A stretch of DNA of 64,000 nt, from assembly GCA_029255685.2 (NCBI GenBank), contig CM055315.2, positions 26,727,501-26,791,500 of the forward strand, written 5' to 3'. The stretch's first letter is position 1, and each line of letters opens with the position of its first letter. The translations under genes were made by a program, and so were the position numbers. Shown piece after piece: positions 22,903-33,606 of this stretch. The notes below the pieces were generated by a model that searched no databases, was not told where the DNA came from, and worked only from the letters and a program-made list of their open reading frames with translations. Source of the DNA: Silene conica. Taxonomy: Eukaryota > Streptophyta > Magnoliopsida > Caryophyllales > Caryophyllaceae.

Positions 22903-23501
22903 TCGGTGGCACCTAATCATATCTTAAATGCAAAAATAACCCAATGATTGACTATGGTTTAGATGAGATTATATGACTGTGTCCGTATACTCCGCTGCAT
23001 GTGTATGTATGTATTCGACGATAAATTTTGTGATCATATTTATATTATATAATTTACATATGAATGTGTGCACAACCGATCTCAAAATAATATTACGTCA
23101 CATATTATAATTTACCTCAAACATACATATTACAAATTATATATAATAATAATATACAAATATTACTAAACTAAAAGAAAAACAAAATAAAACTTACCTA
23201 AAATCAACACACAAAACGTGTGTGATGGCCCCACCTGCCACGTCCCTTAACCCACCTAGCCCCTCATTTACCTGCCACGTGACCTCCCCCTACTCCCTAG
23301 CCCTTGACTTTCACCTAGCCCCACTTATTACCCCAACTAACCCCTCTCACCTTCATTACTTACCTCACATTATTACCGTCCCCTAACCCAAACTCCCCTA
23401 AAAATTCCTCAAAACTCAAACCCCCATAAACTCCATTAAAACTCCGTCAAAACCTCAACCAACACTCAAATAAACACCACCATTGTTTACCTAAAACCAC
23501 A
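22903..23501 (+). other. spacer between Copia pol and env-like ORF
   Basis: No gene is seen. The second half is C-rich (CCTAGCCCC- and CCACGTG-like phrases near 23230-23290) and leads to the start of the env-like ORF at 23502, which could be the leader of a separate transcript. Confidence 0.5.
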
Positions 23502-25037
23502 ATGCCTCCCTCACGTGCCACTCGCTCCCAACAAAAGAAACCCTCTCCACCATCACCAACCCCTTCACCACCACCATCTCCGACACCCATTGCCACCGCC
23601 GGTCCAACTCCAGACAACGGAAAACGTCGCAAACTAAACCGAGTTGCATCCTCTGTTTTCGATGACATGCAAGAACTAGGATCGAATCTCAAGAACCCTC
23701 GTCCTCTGTTTAAAGAATACTCCGTCGAAGCCACCAAAGAAGGACTCGAGCGAGTTCGTATGACAAAACATGAAGGTATGCTTATTGATCGTCTTCTTCC
23801 CTATTCCATTCATTCGGGTCGGTTCTACCCGACATCTTGGGTCGAAGGGTCGAAGTCTCTGCTTTTCTTTAAAAAGTTTTTAGAATTTCAGGGATGGGAG
23901 TATATTAGTAATTTTTCGGGTTTTATATTTCCGATTGAGTTGGTTCAGTTCTTTGCCTCTGTTAAATTGAGTGAATCTGGGTTAAAAGCAGTGGTAAATG
24001 GAAAGGATGTCGAGGTGTCTTATGGTGATATTTGTGAAATCTTTCACCTTCGTCCTAATGGTCTTGAAATTGATACCCGTAAGGAGTGGGGAGTGGTAAC
24101 CCGAGAACAAAAAATGCTCATCAAACAATATTTTGATCCCAATGCTACCGAAATTTCTCCACTCTTGACAAACTCATTCTCGCCCAAATTAAAACTCTTT
24201 GTTAACTTCCTTTGGAACACTATTTTACCGAGGAGGGGTGGTCGTGATAAGTTGTCGAGTATTGAGGCCATTGTTCTTTATCATTGGTTGGAAGGAAACA
24301 AGATAAACCTAGCTTTTCTTTTGTGTGCCAAGATTTGTCAAACATCAACCGTTTTAATCAAAGAAAAACCAAGTTCAACCCTAGACATTCCCTACGGGAT
24401 GTGGGTATCAGAAATCTTGCTCAAAAAAGGTGTTGTCAATGACTTAAGTTTCGGTGTTAAGCCCCGTGATCGAATGTGTGATAAATTACTCAAGTTGATG
24501 GGTATTATGGTTGATGGAGTGGATTTGTCCTTTGGAAAGACGGTTGAGGAGGGACCAAATCCGAATCCATCTCAATCCTTTGAAGGTCTTGAAGCCAAAA
24601 TAGACCAACTTCTTGGTTTGTGTGAAATTAAGAAAGAACAAGATGAGGCAGGGGGTAGTCGTGCAAAGAGAGGTCGTGGATTTGAAGATGATTTGAGGGT
24701 GTGGATGGAGAAAGTTGATAAACATCTTGTTAAGCTTAGCTCGGAGGTATCGGTTGTGTCTTCAGAATTGTTGGTCATTAGTGATCGTCTATCTTTCATC
24801 ACGACTCAAGGAGGAGCCATGGTGAGAGACCACGGGTTGTTGCGGAAGGATGCTAATCAAGCACTTGAGGCCGTCAAGGCACTTTCGCTAAAGATTCTTA
24901 ACTTCGAATTGGCTCTCAATGCTCAAGGTCGGAACGTTAGTAGTTGTTTAGACAGATTGGAGACTCTCGAATACCGTACCCGACCCGAGTATGTGAGTCC
25001 ATATGCCAAGACCCCCGCCTCAAGCTCTCGCTCCTAA
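23502..25037 (+). CDS. SIRE-type env-like / putative plant transposon protein
   Basis: This is an intact frame of 511 residues. Residues 1-45 are Pro/Ser/Thr-rich (PPSPTPSPPPSPTP), followed by a basic GKRRKLNR. Residues about 95-300 contain FYPTSWVEG, FLEFQGWEYI, VSYGDICEIFHL and IEAIVLYHWLEGNKIN. I recognise these as the 'putative plant transposon protein' domain common in the extra ORF of SIRE-like Copia and some Athila elements. Residues about 360-500 are charged and heptad-like (LEAKIDQLLGLCEIKKEQDE, LKILNFELALNAQ), suggesting a coiled coil. No clear signal peptide or transmembrane segment is visible, so a true envelope role is unproven. It is intact although the pol upstream is gone. Confidence 0.75.
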   Translation: MPPSRATRSQQKKPSPPSPTPSPPPSPTPIATAGPTPDNGKRRKLNRVASSVFDDMQELGSNLKNPRPLFKEYSVEATKEGLERVRMTKHEGMLIDRLLPYSIHSGRFYPTSWVEGSKSLLFFKKFLEFQGWEYISNFSGFIFPIELVQFFASVKLSESGLKAVVNGKDVEVSYGDICEIFHLRPNGLEIDTRKEWGVVTREQKMLIKQYFDPNATEISPLLTNSFSPKLKLFVNFLWNTILPRRGGRDKLSSIEAIVLYHWLEGNKINLAFLLCAKICQTSTVLIKEKPSSTLDIPYGMWVSEILLKKGVVNDLSFGVKPRDRMCDKLLKLMGIMVDGVDLSFGKTVEEGPNPNPSQSFEGLEAKIDQLLGLCEIKKEQDEAGGSRAKRGRGFEDDLRVWMEKVDKHLVKLSSEVSVVSSELLVISDRLSFITTQGGAMVRDHGLLRKDANQALEAVKALSLKILNFELALNAQGRNVSSCLDRLETLEYRTRPEYVSPYAKTPASSSRS

Positions 25038-25700
25038 TCCTTCTTTATCGGTTTTCAAATTCAAGTCTGAAGTTGTTGTGTTGTTGTTTTGCTTAAGTCC
25101 GGTGGTGGACTTATAAAACTATTGCTCTATTTGTGGCCCAGTCCCTAGCATGGCCCATTAAGAATCCGAGGCCTTATTCCATTTTGCTTCCTCGGATTTC
25201 CTAATCCTACAGGCCCAAACTTTATCTTATTTTGATATGGCCCACTTTCCTTGTTATCTCTTTTGCCTTGGCCCATCATGCACTAACCTAGCCAGGCCCA
25301 CTTTTCAAACTATTGTTAATATTCGGCCCATTGGCACTAGTATACTTTGATCGGTTGTGTATATTTTAGCATTTCGTATGTGCTTATGTGATATTTTCTA
25401 TGTTCGTATCTTTTGACTCGATTTACATGCTTGCTTATGTTTTGCCGTATATTATTCTAGTCGTTTTATGTCGTTGTTCTCATCTTTTCGATGATGTCAA
25501 GAGGGGGAAAAATGCGACTTAGATTAGAATTTGCCTAAACTTGCTCCTTGTCGTAATTCATTGTCTCTTAGGGTTCTTAAAGGATATGGGATAGATAGAA
25601 GATAGAAACCCTAAGTGAATCTTTGCTATGATTGACCATTATTATATTGAGGGGGAACATACACTTAGACACAAAATCTAAGAGAGACTTGCCATCATCA
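25038..25700 (+). other. 3' spacer of the SIRE-like element with clustered GGCCCA motifs
   Basis: No ORF is supported here. Between about 25134 and 25332 the hexamer GGCCCA occurs seven times (for example TGGCCCA, AGGCCCA, CGGCCCA). In plants GGCCCA is the reverse of the TGGGCC 'site II' element bound by TCP factors in promoters. AGAGGGGGAAAAATG near 25500 and AAAAAGGGGGAATTT near 25700 are G-rich purine runs; the second is the polypurine tract. Confidence 0.5.
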
Positions 25701-25711
25701 AAAAGGGGGAA
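25701..25711 (+). other. polypurine tract of the SIRE-like Copia
   Basis: The run AAAAGGGGGAA lies directly before the LTR start TGTTGAACC at 25714, as required for plus-strand priming. Confidence 0.8.
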
Positions 25712-25713
25712 TT

Positions 25714-27201
25714 TGTTGAACCATATATTAAAGTATATATGTCTATGTTTTGATAATGACAAGTCTAGTTATTTATATATTATATACTCGTACGTATAAT
25801 CGTGTGCTAAGTGTACAAAATATTAGTAACAAGATCTAATTAATCAAGCATAAAAGACAGACTCAAGTATTTCAGTCAATGAATTGGCTAAATCGAAGAT
25901 TGATACAAGATGATCACAAGCGCGCCTATCGAACTAAAGTTATACATATCAACTATAGCTTTAGTACAAGATTGATTCAAGTTATAGCTCATAGCTATAA
26001 CCTTATATTGTGAAGAAATGGTCGGAATATATGTGTTTGGTTGAAACGATTTTAGTTTCCAAATATAGTCATGTACAATTAATGTTTAATTGGTATTCTA
26101 TTCTTAATATGGAATTATTAATCTTAATAAGATTATATAAAATATCTTATGGTTAAATAGGAATAAATAATTTTCTTATGAGATAATTATTTATTACTAA
26201 ATAAACTAAGGATTTTTATATAACCATAATTGTCAAAATAATATAATTTAAATATGGTTTGGTACGACTTTGGAAACGTGTATCATGTTACGATTCCATA
26301 ATTCGTATAGGATTAATTTAAGTAAATATTATGTATTTATTTAATATCCTAAACAAACTAAGATTATATTATGATAATATATTTTATTATCTTTGACATG
26401 GTTTAGGAAGTCGTTTTAATAAGGATACTCTTTGTTTATTATATAAAGATCTTTCCTAAATATGAATTAGGAAATTGATTCCTTATATATCACTTGTAGT
26501 ATATTATTAAATCTTTCCTAAATATATTAAGATTAGATTTAAGGTAGTATTATTAAAAGACTAGTATTCTAGTTTTAGTAATATTCCTAAATCATCTAGG
26601 GTTTGAATTACCTAGATATATATTCTATATAAATAGACTACCTATGACACATTAATTCACACGACATACACATACATATTCACGAAAACCAAGAGAGAAA
26701 AACCGTCGTTCGTTTACTTCAATATTCGAGCTTTTCATTGTCATATCCGATTCAAGATTCAAGTGCTCAAGCATTGATCTTATTCATTAAAGATTGTGAC
26801 ATCAAGAAACATCGAAGACTTTATCTTATTAACGTAAGATAGAACGAGTATTTAGCGGTACTCATTGTAAGACAAATATTTAACGGTATTTGTCGTAGCT
26901 AGATATTTAACGGTATCTAGATAGAGTTGCGACTAACATCAAAGTTGCACGAGTAGGGTTGATAAAATTGTAATCCAGAGTTGGTACTAATTTTATTAAT
27001 CGAGAATACTGGACGTAGGTCTCAAAGTGTGAGACTGAACCACTTCAAAAATATTGTGTCTCTCTTTATTATTTGTTTTACTCGAAGATCATCATACAAT
27101 CATACACACATCGAAGAAGATTTAAAAAGAAGGCATACTCAATTCAACCTCCCCCCCCCCCCCCCCCCCTTCTTGAGTATATTATATCAATAGACTCTTC
27201 A
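25714..27201 (+). repeat. 3' LTR of the SIRE-like Copia
   Basis: The LTR starts TGTTGAACCATATATTAAAG and contains TTTTGATAATGACAAG, a motif typical of SIRE LTR starts. Late in the LTR a short repeat (ATTTARCGGTA) occurs three times at about 26852-26910. GACTGAACCACTTCAAAAAT and a poly-C run before CTTCTTGAG then follow, also typical of this lineage's LTR ends. The proposed end is TTCA at 27201. The following CCGAC (27202-27206) is the first MULE sequence and would be one half of the target duplication; the other half is lost. Confidence 0.75.
27151..27169 (+). repeat. poly-C tract in SIRE LTR
   Basis: A run of 19 C follows TTCAACCT and precedes TTCTTGAG. It expands a C-run normally present near the 3' end of such LTRs. 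Its length may be unreliable in assembly. Confidence 0.85.
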
Positions 27202-27978
27202 CCGACAGTTGGGGATGACTTCGCGTAGGGAGGCAGCTGGGGTTAGGGGTTGTTTGCCATTGCTCTAGGCTTGGATTTACGAGTACTTTCCGACATGCAG
27301 GCCTCCCTCAGGATATTATGTTGAGGGACGACCACTTGTCGAGGCTTGGTCACAGGTTCCTAGGTTTAGGGGAGATGTGGCGTTGTTGGAGCAGCACAGG
27401 CAGAGGTTGGACGGGCTGAGGGCGGAGCACGTCTCGTGGCTTCCATACGGTATTAGCCCACACAGGGCTTGTCGTACTTCGCTCTACACGGGCGGGATTA
27501 GGTTGGATATAGTGGAGCCGTACCAGCCTGATAGGTGTCTCCGTCAATACGGTTATTTTCAGGTTATCCCGAACTCTATGCGGTATCCAGCTGTCGAGAT
27601 GCGTCCGGCAAAGCCGTCTCAGGGTTACAGGTTGTCGTACGGTGATAGTGCTGATTTGGATTGGAGTTTGAAAGAGGTTGAGCTTGTGTTGAGGCACCGT
27701 CATGACCGGGCTTTGATGTCGTTTCAGTGTGATCTACGCTACATGAGCTGGTATAACAAGATTTCTCACCCATACTTTTACCCCCCTGCACGCCGTGTAA
27801 AGATGTGCTCACTCCCTTTCAGCGAGGAGCCAGAGGTTGGCCGAGCTATTACTCGTCATTTCTCGGAGATTTACAGTCAGCCCCCCGACCGAAAGTGGCA
27901 GTACGTGCGATACTTGGTAAATGAGATGGAGCGGGTCTTCATAACAAAGCCAGACGTTGAGGACGTTGTTGTTGTTGC

Positions 27979-28040
<62 letters not shown>

Positions 28041-28057
28041 GTGATGATACCCCGTAG
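27202..28057 (+). pseudogene. plant mobile domain (PMD) protein of MULE copy 1, C-terminal half
   Basis: The stretch aligns with 54232-55037 of the second copy. Translation shows WIYEYFPT, YYVEGRPLVEAW, VPRFRGD, LPYGISPHRACR and VEPYQPDRCLRQYGY, the C-terminal part of plant PMD proteins (MAIN/MAIL-like, PF10536). It ends in an Asp tract of about 22 residues encoded by a GAT repeat, then GDDTP and a stop at 28057. The N-terminal half is missing because the SIRE LTR abuts it at 27202. A TAG at 27266-27268 interrupts the frame where copy 2 has CAG. The usable frame from 27377 to 28057 is open. PMD proteins occur both as host genes and inside MULE and gypsy elements; here linkage to a transposase indicates the transposon type. 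Confidence 0.85.
27978..28046 (+). repeat. (GAT)n trinucleotide repeat coding for poly-Asp
   Basis: About 22 consecutive GAT units lie in the PMD reading frame. The homologous place in copy 2 (about 55008-55025) has only a handful, so the repeat expanded in copy 1. Confidence 0.95.
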
Positions 28058-28321
28058 GGATATTCTTATGTATGAACTTTATTTGTTTTCTTATGTATGG
28101 ACTTTTTTTGTTTTCTTATGTATGGACTTTTTTAGTTTTCTTATGTATGGATTTTTTTAGTTGTGTTTTGTATGGATATTTTAATATTTATTAGGAACTC
28201 GTAGTTTTTTTAATTGAAATAGATTTTTATTAATAATAACTTAATCAAAACATAGCTTACATCGGACATTAATCAAAACACATCAAACATAAATCGTAAT
28301 TAGAATATGGTTTTACAAAAC
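28058..28321. other. 3' region shared by convergent PMD and ORF157 genes
   Basis: The sequence between the two stop codons has three or four tandem copies of TTTTCTTATGTATGGACTTTTT (about 28062-28175), reduced to one or two in copy 2 (55044-55090). It is AT-rich and contains possible poly(A) signals for both genes. Confidence 0.55.
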
Positions 28322-28795
28322 TTAATTATCTTCGGATGATGAAGAAAAAGAATTCAGATCTCCTTCGTAATCTCCAGCTTCAATTTCTTCAGGTTGGCTA
28401 GCCACGTATCGATCATATAAAATTAAAACGCGCAGTTGGACATTTTCTAGGTTGAACACTCTACCGGCACATAAATCTGATAGTGTTGCGTAGTCTATCA
28501 AGGTTAGTATACGCTCAATATAGACAAGGAAATCACTTTTTAACTTGCGAAACTCCCGCAACTTCTCAGTTACAGTTTCATCAGAAACATCCTCGTCGGT
28601 AACAGCCGAAGTGAGGTTGGGGTTACCGTGTAGGATGTTAAAAAGGCTGCCAATTGGAGGATTTTCTACCATGCCCCACACAGTGTCACTTGGAATGACT
28701 AGTTCAAGGCGAGTCACTAGCATTGGGAACTGCGTAGCGATAAGATCGATCCTTAGCTGATAAGCTCTGTTTTTTTGAGTGTTTGTGAGAACCAT
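28322..28795 (-). CDS. MULE accessory ORF, 157 aa, function unknown (ORF157)
   Basis: This is an intact frame of 157 residues that starts MVLTNTQKNRAYQLRIDLIA and ends SSSSEDN. I recognise no known domain. The N-terminal 50 residues look helical and hydrophobic (FPMLVTRLELVIP), the middle has LREFRKLKSDFLVYIERILT, and the last 25 residues are acidic and serine-rich. It is convergent with the PMD gene. Its own promoter, with TATAAATA at 37922-37929 (-), lies on the far side of the gag-only Copia, which inserted in the 5' leader. The tail of the same ORF is present in the same place in MULE copy 2 (about 55265-55331), so it belongs to the transposon. It is possibly a co-factor of transposition, or a host-derived passenger. 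Confidence 0.7.
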   Translation of the reverse strand: MVLTNTQKNRAYQLRIDLIATQFPMLVTRLELVIPSDTVWGMVENPPIGSLFNILHGNPNLTSAVTDEDVSDETVTEKLREFRKLKSDFLVYIERILTLIDYATLSDLCAGRVFNLENVQLRVLILYDRYVASQPEEIEAGDYEGDLNSFSSSSEDN

Positions 28796-28827
28796 CTTAA
28801 TAGTTTTGAGTTTTAGTAGTGAATAAG

Positions 28828-30119
28828 TGTTGGAGGAAGTGGCCTCGACAATAGTGTGTTGACGTAATTAAAACTCATTTGAATGAAACACAATTGGGAG
28901 TGTTACTCTTTTAAAGTCGACTGATCAACATTTATCGATAATGATTGGCTGTCTAGAGTTTGACATTATCGTCATATGATGGTGGTGATCAGTTGATCCC
29001 TTAAGGTCATATCTTTAGGGAATTCCGTCTCAATGGAATAATTAATTAATATTGTATTGGATACGAATTAATTAATAACTGGAAATATTGGAAATAATTT
29101 TACATGACGAATATTTTATAATGGGATTATAATAATTATAGTCAAAGTAATAAAATTGTTTTTATTACTCGGTTTTATTTATTCGTTTGGAAAACGATTA
29201 AATTGAAAAGGAACACGGTTGATCATAAAATTACAAAGAGTTGCAATTAAATTATGATATTACGTTTTTATACAATAATAATTTCGAATTATTAGTATAA
29301 TTATTTAAATGTAATAAATTTGTAAATTATGGATTTTAATAGTTAAAATTGCAAAATTAACAAATTGGGTCATGTGTTACAAGACATGTGTGACATGTTA
29401 CAAATTAACACAATTGACAAAGATAAAATGGGGTCAATATTAACCCCATTTCAGCCGTGTAGTATAGAGTATATATGGAGATTGTGTGTGCAAAATGATT
29501 GAGTGTGTAAGTAGGTGTGTAAGAGTGTGTAAGAGTGTAAGGCATATTTGATGCTTTATGTAAGTGTAAGTGAGCCATGCATTGGCTTCTTTTGCTTGTC
29601 TTGGCCGGCCATGTTGCTTGCTTAAGCAAGCTCATGTGCCTATAAATAACACACACACATTACGAATACACTAGTAGTTTTTGCTAAGTAGTTCTTAGTT
29701 GATGCTTACACTCATATCATACTACAACCTCCTTCATACTAGCAATACTAAGACAAATAGTTCTTCAAGTAAGAAATTATTTCCATATTAATAATATTAT
29801 AAGAGTAATATTATTATTAATTCTAGTATACTAATTCTATTTTTCTAGTAACAAAAATAGTCTTAGTTTGAGATCGGGTCCTTGATACGTACCTTTTGGA
29901 GACGATTTTTGTTAGATCGTTATAAGGGTATTTCGGTTATTGGAGACTCAAATAATAGGTGATTATTGAGTATAAACCTTCTAAAACCAATGTAAGGACA
30001 ATCACATCTTATGATATCGTCATGCATGCATAAGATCTTATTAAGTTTTATAATCTAAACTTAAAGAAAAAAAATTCACATTAGATTTGAGTACTCAATC
30101 AGGAACTTAGTTCCCAACA
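28828..30119 (+). repeat. 5' LTR of gag-only Copia copy 1
   Basis: Begins TGTTGGAGGAAGTGG and ends AGTTCCCAACA. TATAAATA at 29641-29648 is the likely promoter. A block near 28963-29030 (TAGAGTTTGACATTATCG through CTTTAGGG) is also conserved in the LTR of copy 2 of the family (about 57900-58000, reverse strand). Confidence 0.95.
29641..29648 (+). promoter_or_regulatory. TATA box of Copia LTR
   Basis: TATAAATA sits about 810 bp into the LTR, repeated in the 3' LTR at 37412-37419, followed by a CA-repeat leader (ACACACAC). It probably sets the U3/R boundary and drives the gag transcript. Confidence 0.65.
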
Positions 30120-30121
30120 AG

Positions 30122-30133
30122 TGGTATCAGAGC
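30122..30133 (+). other. primer-binding site, initiator tRNA-Met
   Basis: TGGTATCAGAGC lies two bases after the 5' LTR. It is the standard Copia minus-strand primer site. Confidence 0.95.
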
Positions 30134-32597
30134 ATTACGGTTGTTGCATGCATGATCGGATTCACGATTTATGTTAAAACGGATTAACATATAATTTTTG
30201 AAATTATTGTATTTATTATGATAAATCACAAAATAATTTTGCATGTTAAAGTTTCTGATTCTAAAATGGTTTTAGGACATAAAAATAATTTTATGGATTT
30301 TTATTGTTCATTTTTATATTTATTTGTATATTTTGTAGTTTAAATCGGTTTTAAACAACTATTAATGGGAAAAATAGCTAAACATAGTTTCTGGCCGAGA
30401 TTTTTTGATATGTTTTCGCATGCATATTTAATATATTGTATATGAATTTTCGTAAGAAATGGGGTTATTATGCATGGATTATGAATTTTATGAGATAAAT
30501 AGTCATAATATGAGTAAAAATGGGTATAGAAGGTTATATTTCGAATTTGACCTTAAAATTTTTATGAGAAGTCACATGCAATATATAAAGTACCTTTATG
30601 AATTTTCGAAATTAATGGACTTATTTTGCATGATTAATGAGTTTTATAGTAAAAATCGTATTAATAGTGACTCAAATTCGACTTTAATAGTTATAGTTGG
30701 AATTTGCCATAAAAATTGAACACAATGTCACATGAAATATTTACAGAATGTATATAATTTTTGGGAATTTATTCTCAAGTGATGCATCTTTTGTGATTTT
30801 AATAGTTAAAATCGGCTAAATAATGACTTATTGTGTTAAAAATAGTTAATCTCAATATTATGGCGTAAAATTTTACCCCTAGATGTATGATATAATAAGA
30901 ACATCAGATCTAAAAGTTGGATATCAAAAAGTTTCTGTTTTTATGATTATTAATTTTTATGAGTTAATTAGTTAATAATCGTAATTATGAGTCGTAAAAA
31001 AACAATTTCGAGTATGGTCTCTAATTTTTGGTCATTTTCAGATTCTAATATATATTTTAGGATGATTAAAAATTTATAGCAATTTATTACAAGTTTTTAT
31101 AATTTAAATCGGATTTTAATCATAAAAACGACTATTATACGATTTATTTAAGAAATAAACTATAAATATTTGCATAAGACCATTTTAATAATTTCTGAAT
31201 TTTAAGAAAATTTAAAGAAAGTTCAAAATTTTTGAATTTTAAATTTCGAATTTTTATTGACTCATTTGGCCATATTTTGTTTATTTTTCCCGAAAATACA
31301 AGTAATTTATGAACAATAATGCAAAACCAAGTTGAATCATGATCAAACATTAGTAGAGACTAAACATTGATTCCTAAAGTAAGTTAGGATGATTAACTTG
31401 GACATAAATTATATTTATGTAATTTTGATGATTTTAATAGTTAAAGTCGCGCATATCCGTAAAAATCGTTAACAAATATGAGATATTTGCTCCCATAAGG
31501 CGATTTGGCATTAAAAATTGAGCATGTGCATACATATTTTATTATTGCAATTTTATGAATGTCATATTTGAATGTTTTTATATAATTTGGAATTATGTAA
31601 TTTTCTTAGTATGGCCTTAGTTTTAATCAATATTACCCGTAATGTAAGGGAATATTGATTCGGTTGTAATTTATGTGATCTCGTATCACGGGTTTGTAAT
31701 TTAATTTAATTTTCAGTTTTACAATAGAGTAGTTGTATTATTTTAATTGTAATTCCGGAGATCCAAAAGACGGTGCCATACGGAAAAGAGTTCCTACAAG
31801 ACGGTGTTTTCTTGAATGGCGTGCCAATGAAGTTCAACGGACCATGGAGTTGGTTTCCGAATTTGTAATAGTTAATTAGTTTTACTATTACTAGGAAGGC
31901 CATACTAGGATTTTATTGTTTTATTGCTTTTATTTTTGCATTTTTAATATGTTTGCATGCATAAGCCAAATCGCCATAAACATGCATATTAGTTTAGATC
32001 GTTAAAAACGACCGTGTCAATTATAATTATCGAGTTCACCAATTTAATTCGCTTAAAGGAGATAGATAATAAATTGACAAGACCTCTATATTAAACAAAA
32101 CAATTGAGAATTAGCCTTACCAAATAGTAGAACCCATGAGCTTCTATTTCGTGGGGTGGTGCTAGTCCAGTGGGCAGTACGAACCTCATTACGTAGGATA
32201 AGTGGGGCGATGAGGTGGATTCAGTCCAGTGGGCGGATCGCATCTCGATGCAATTGAAATTTAGTTTGTACTCAACGGAAGTGTAGAGGACCAGTGGTCA
32301 ATGTGTTCCGGGCTAAGATGTATAAATTATGATTTGTCATCAACCAAGAGTTCTAGGGTAGAACCGGTTTATTTTAACCCACCAAACCATATCATTGGGT
32401 CGGAGTTCCAGTGGTTCACGATTTCGGGGGTATGGGTTTGGGTCTTGGAATCATTTATAAAATTGGATAGAGGTCATTTTATAGATGCATTAGCTTGATA
32501 AATATGTTTAGAAGTTAAAATGAACAGAAAACGATTAGCATTTAATTTCTTCATATGTTTAAAATTTTGTAGTTAAGTCTTCAAATCAATATCAATC
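30134..32597 (+). other. long leader of gag-only Copia with degenerate repeats
   Basis: These 2.46 kb contain no convincing ORF. Degenerate units of about 150-190 bp recur, with GCATG.TTA.GA.TTTTA and GTCACATGCAATATAT-like phrases. A more GC-balanced block at about 31750-31860 (TTCCGGAGATCC, GACGGTGCCAT, AGTTGGTTTC) and another at 32110-32470 (two GTCCAGTGGGC copies) match the leader of copy 2 at about 62170-62330 and 61640-61960 on the other strand. Long conserved leaders suggest RNA structure for packaging or translation, or a relic of coding sequence. Confidence 0.6.
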
Positions 32598-33606
32598 ATG
32601 ACCGCTTCCACTACTACAAACACTTCATGGTTACGTTCCTTCATGGATCGTTGTAAGCTAGAAAAGAATGGGGCAAACTTTGCCGATTGGGATGCCCAAA
32701 TTTTGTTGGCGGCACAAGGTGACGGTAAGACCGAATACCTCATCGAAGAATCACCTCCTGAACCTGCAGAAAATGTCACCGCCGCAGTAAGGCGACCCTA
32801 TGATACTTATCAGAAGGAGTCTGCGGCAATCAAAAATGTTTTGATCTTCTCGATGGAGCCAGAACTCCAAAGGAGTGCCATAAAGATTGGCACGGCCTAT
32901 GAGATCTACTCCAGGTTTGTGACCATGTTCTCGAAGGCTTCGAGAATTGTCCAATACGAGGCGGCATCGGCCGTCTTTGATCTCAACCTTAAGGAGGGGC
33001 AAAAGGTTAGCCCACATGTGCTCAAGTTAATTGAGCATGTAGAAACCCTAAGGTTGAATCAAGTGGACATTCCTAAGGAACTTGTGATTGACAGAATCCT
33101 CCACTCCTTGTCTAAGGTGAAAACTTATGTACAATTCCGGGTGAATTTCAACATGAGAAACCAAGACATCTCTCTCGATGAATTGCACAATATGATCGTC
33201 CAAGCTGAAAGGGATATGGGCCTAAATGTTAACACCCCTAAGGATATGCTCAACATTGATGTTAAGAGCAAAGGAAAGTTCAAAAGGAAGGGTAAGGCAA
33301 AGGGGAAGCCACCTTCCAAAGGTTCAAAGAAAGTGTCTTCTGAGGCAAGCACCTCCAATTCCAAGAAGAACCCTCATCAGGGAGCTAAGTGCTTTTATTG
33401 CAATGGCAAAGGACATTGGAAGAGGAACTGTTCCAAGTATCTCAGCGATCTCAAAGCTGGGAAAATTCTTCCAATTGGTATGATAACAATCCCAATTTTA
33501 TGTTAATCTCAACTAATGTATTATTATACAAGTTGTGATGTGAATGCTCTTCTTACTTGAATTAGGGCATGAAAGCAAAGATAAGGGAAAGGAAAAACAA
33601 GCATGA
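32598..33606 (+). CDS. Copia gag, spliced, gag-only copy 1
   Basis: Exon 1 is 32598-33477. A GT-AG intron of 88 nt (33478-33565) is followed by exon 2, 33566-33606, giving about 306 residues. The N-terminus has WLRSFMDRCKLEKNGANFADW, the UBN2/gag capsid region covers about residues 20-215 (LHSLSKVKTYVQFRVNFNMR), a basic linker (KGKFKRKGKAKGK) follows, and a CCHC zinc knuckle (CFYCNGKGHWKRNC) lies near residue 270. Without splicing the frame would run on only to 33506. Splicing adds a short conserved tail ending KDKGKEKQA and a stop. Copy 2 has the same intron position and phase. Gag forms the virus-like particle; no protease is encoded in cis. Confidence 0.88.

Larger units (their letters stand above)
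22503..27201 (+). mobile_element. 5'-truncated SIRE/Maximus-like Copia retrotransposon
   Basis: From left to right I see the C-terminus of Copia RNase H (about 22503-22902), a spacer, a 511-residue env-like ORF (23502-25037), a 3' spacer, a polypurine tract (25701-25711) and a 3' LTR (25714-27201). An extra ORF between pol and the 3' LTR is the hallmark of the SIRE/Maximus lineage. 5' LTR, gag, protease, integrase and RT are missing. The right LTR end abuts the PMD gene at a sequence (CCGACAGTTGGGG) that copy 2 has intact, which marks the insertion point. The left edge fuses directly to CACTA DNA. Confidence 0.85.

Noticed and set aside
27350-27812. - strand ORFs of 117 and 78 residues
   Set aside because: They are antisense to the PMD frame, which has protein homology and a paralogue in copy 2. 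A matching antisense ORF at 54382-54807 simply mirrors that homology.
30122-30133. A possible tRNA gene at the tRNA-Met-like sequence
   Set aside because: Only the 12-nt primer-binding complement is present, not a tRNA body.
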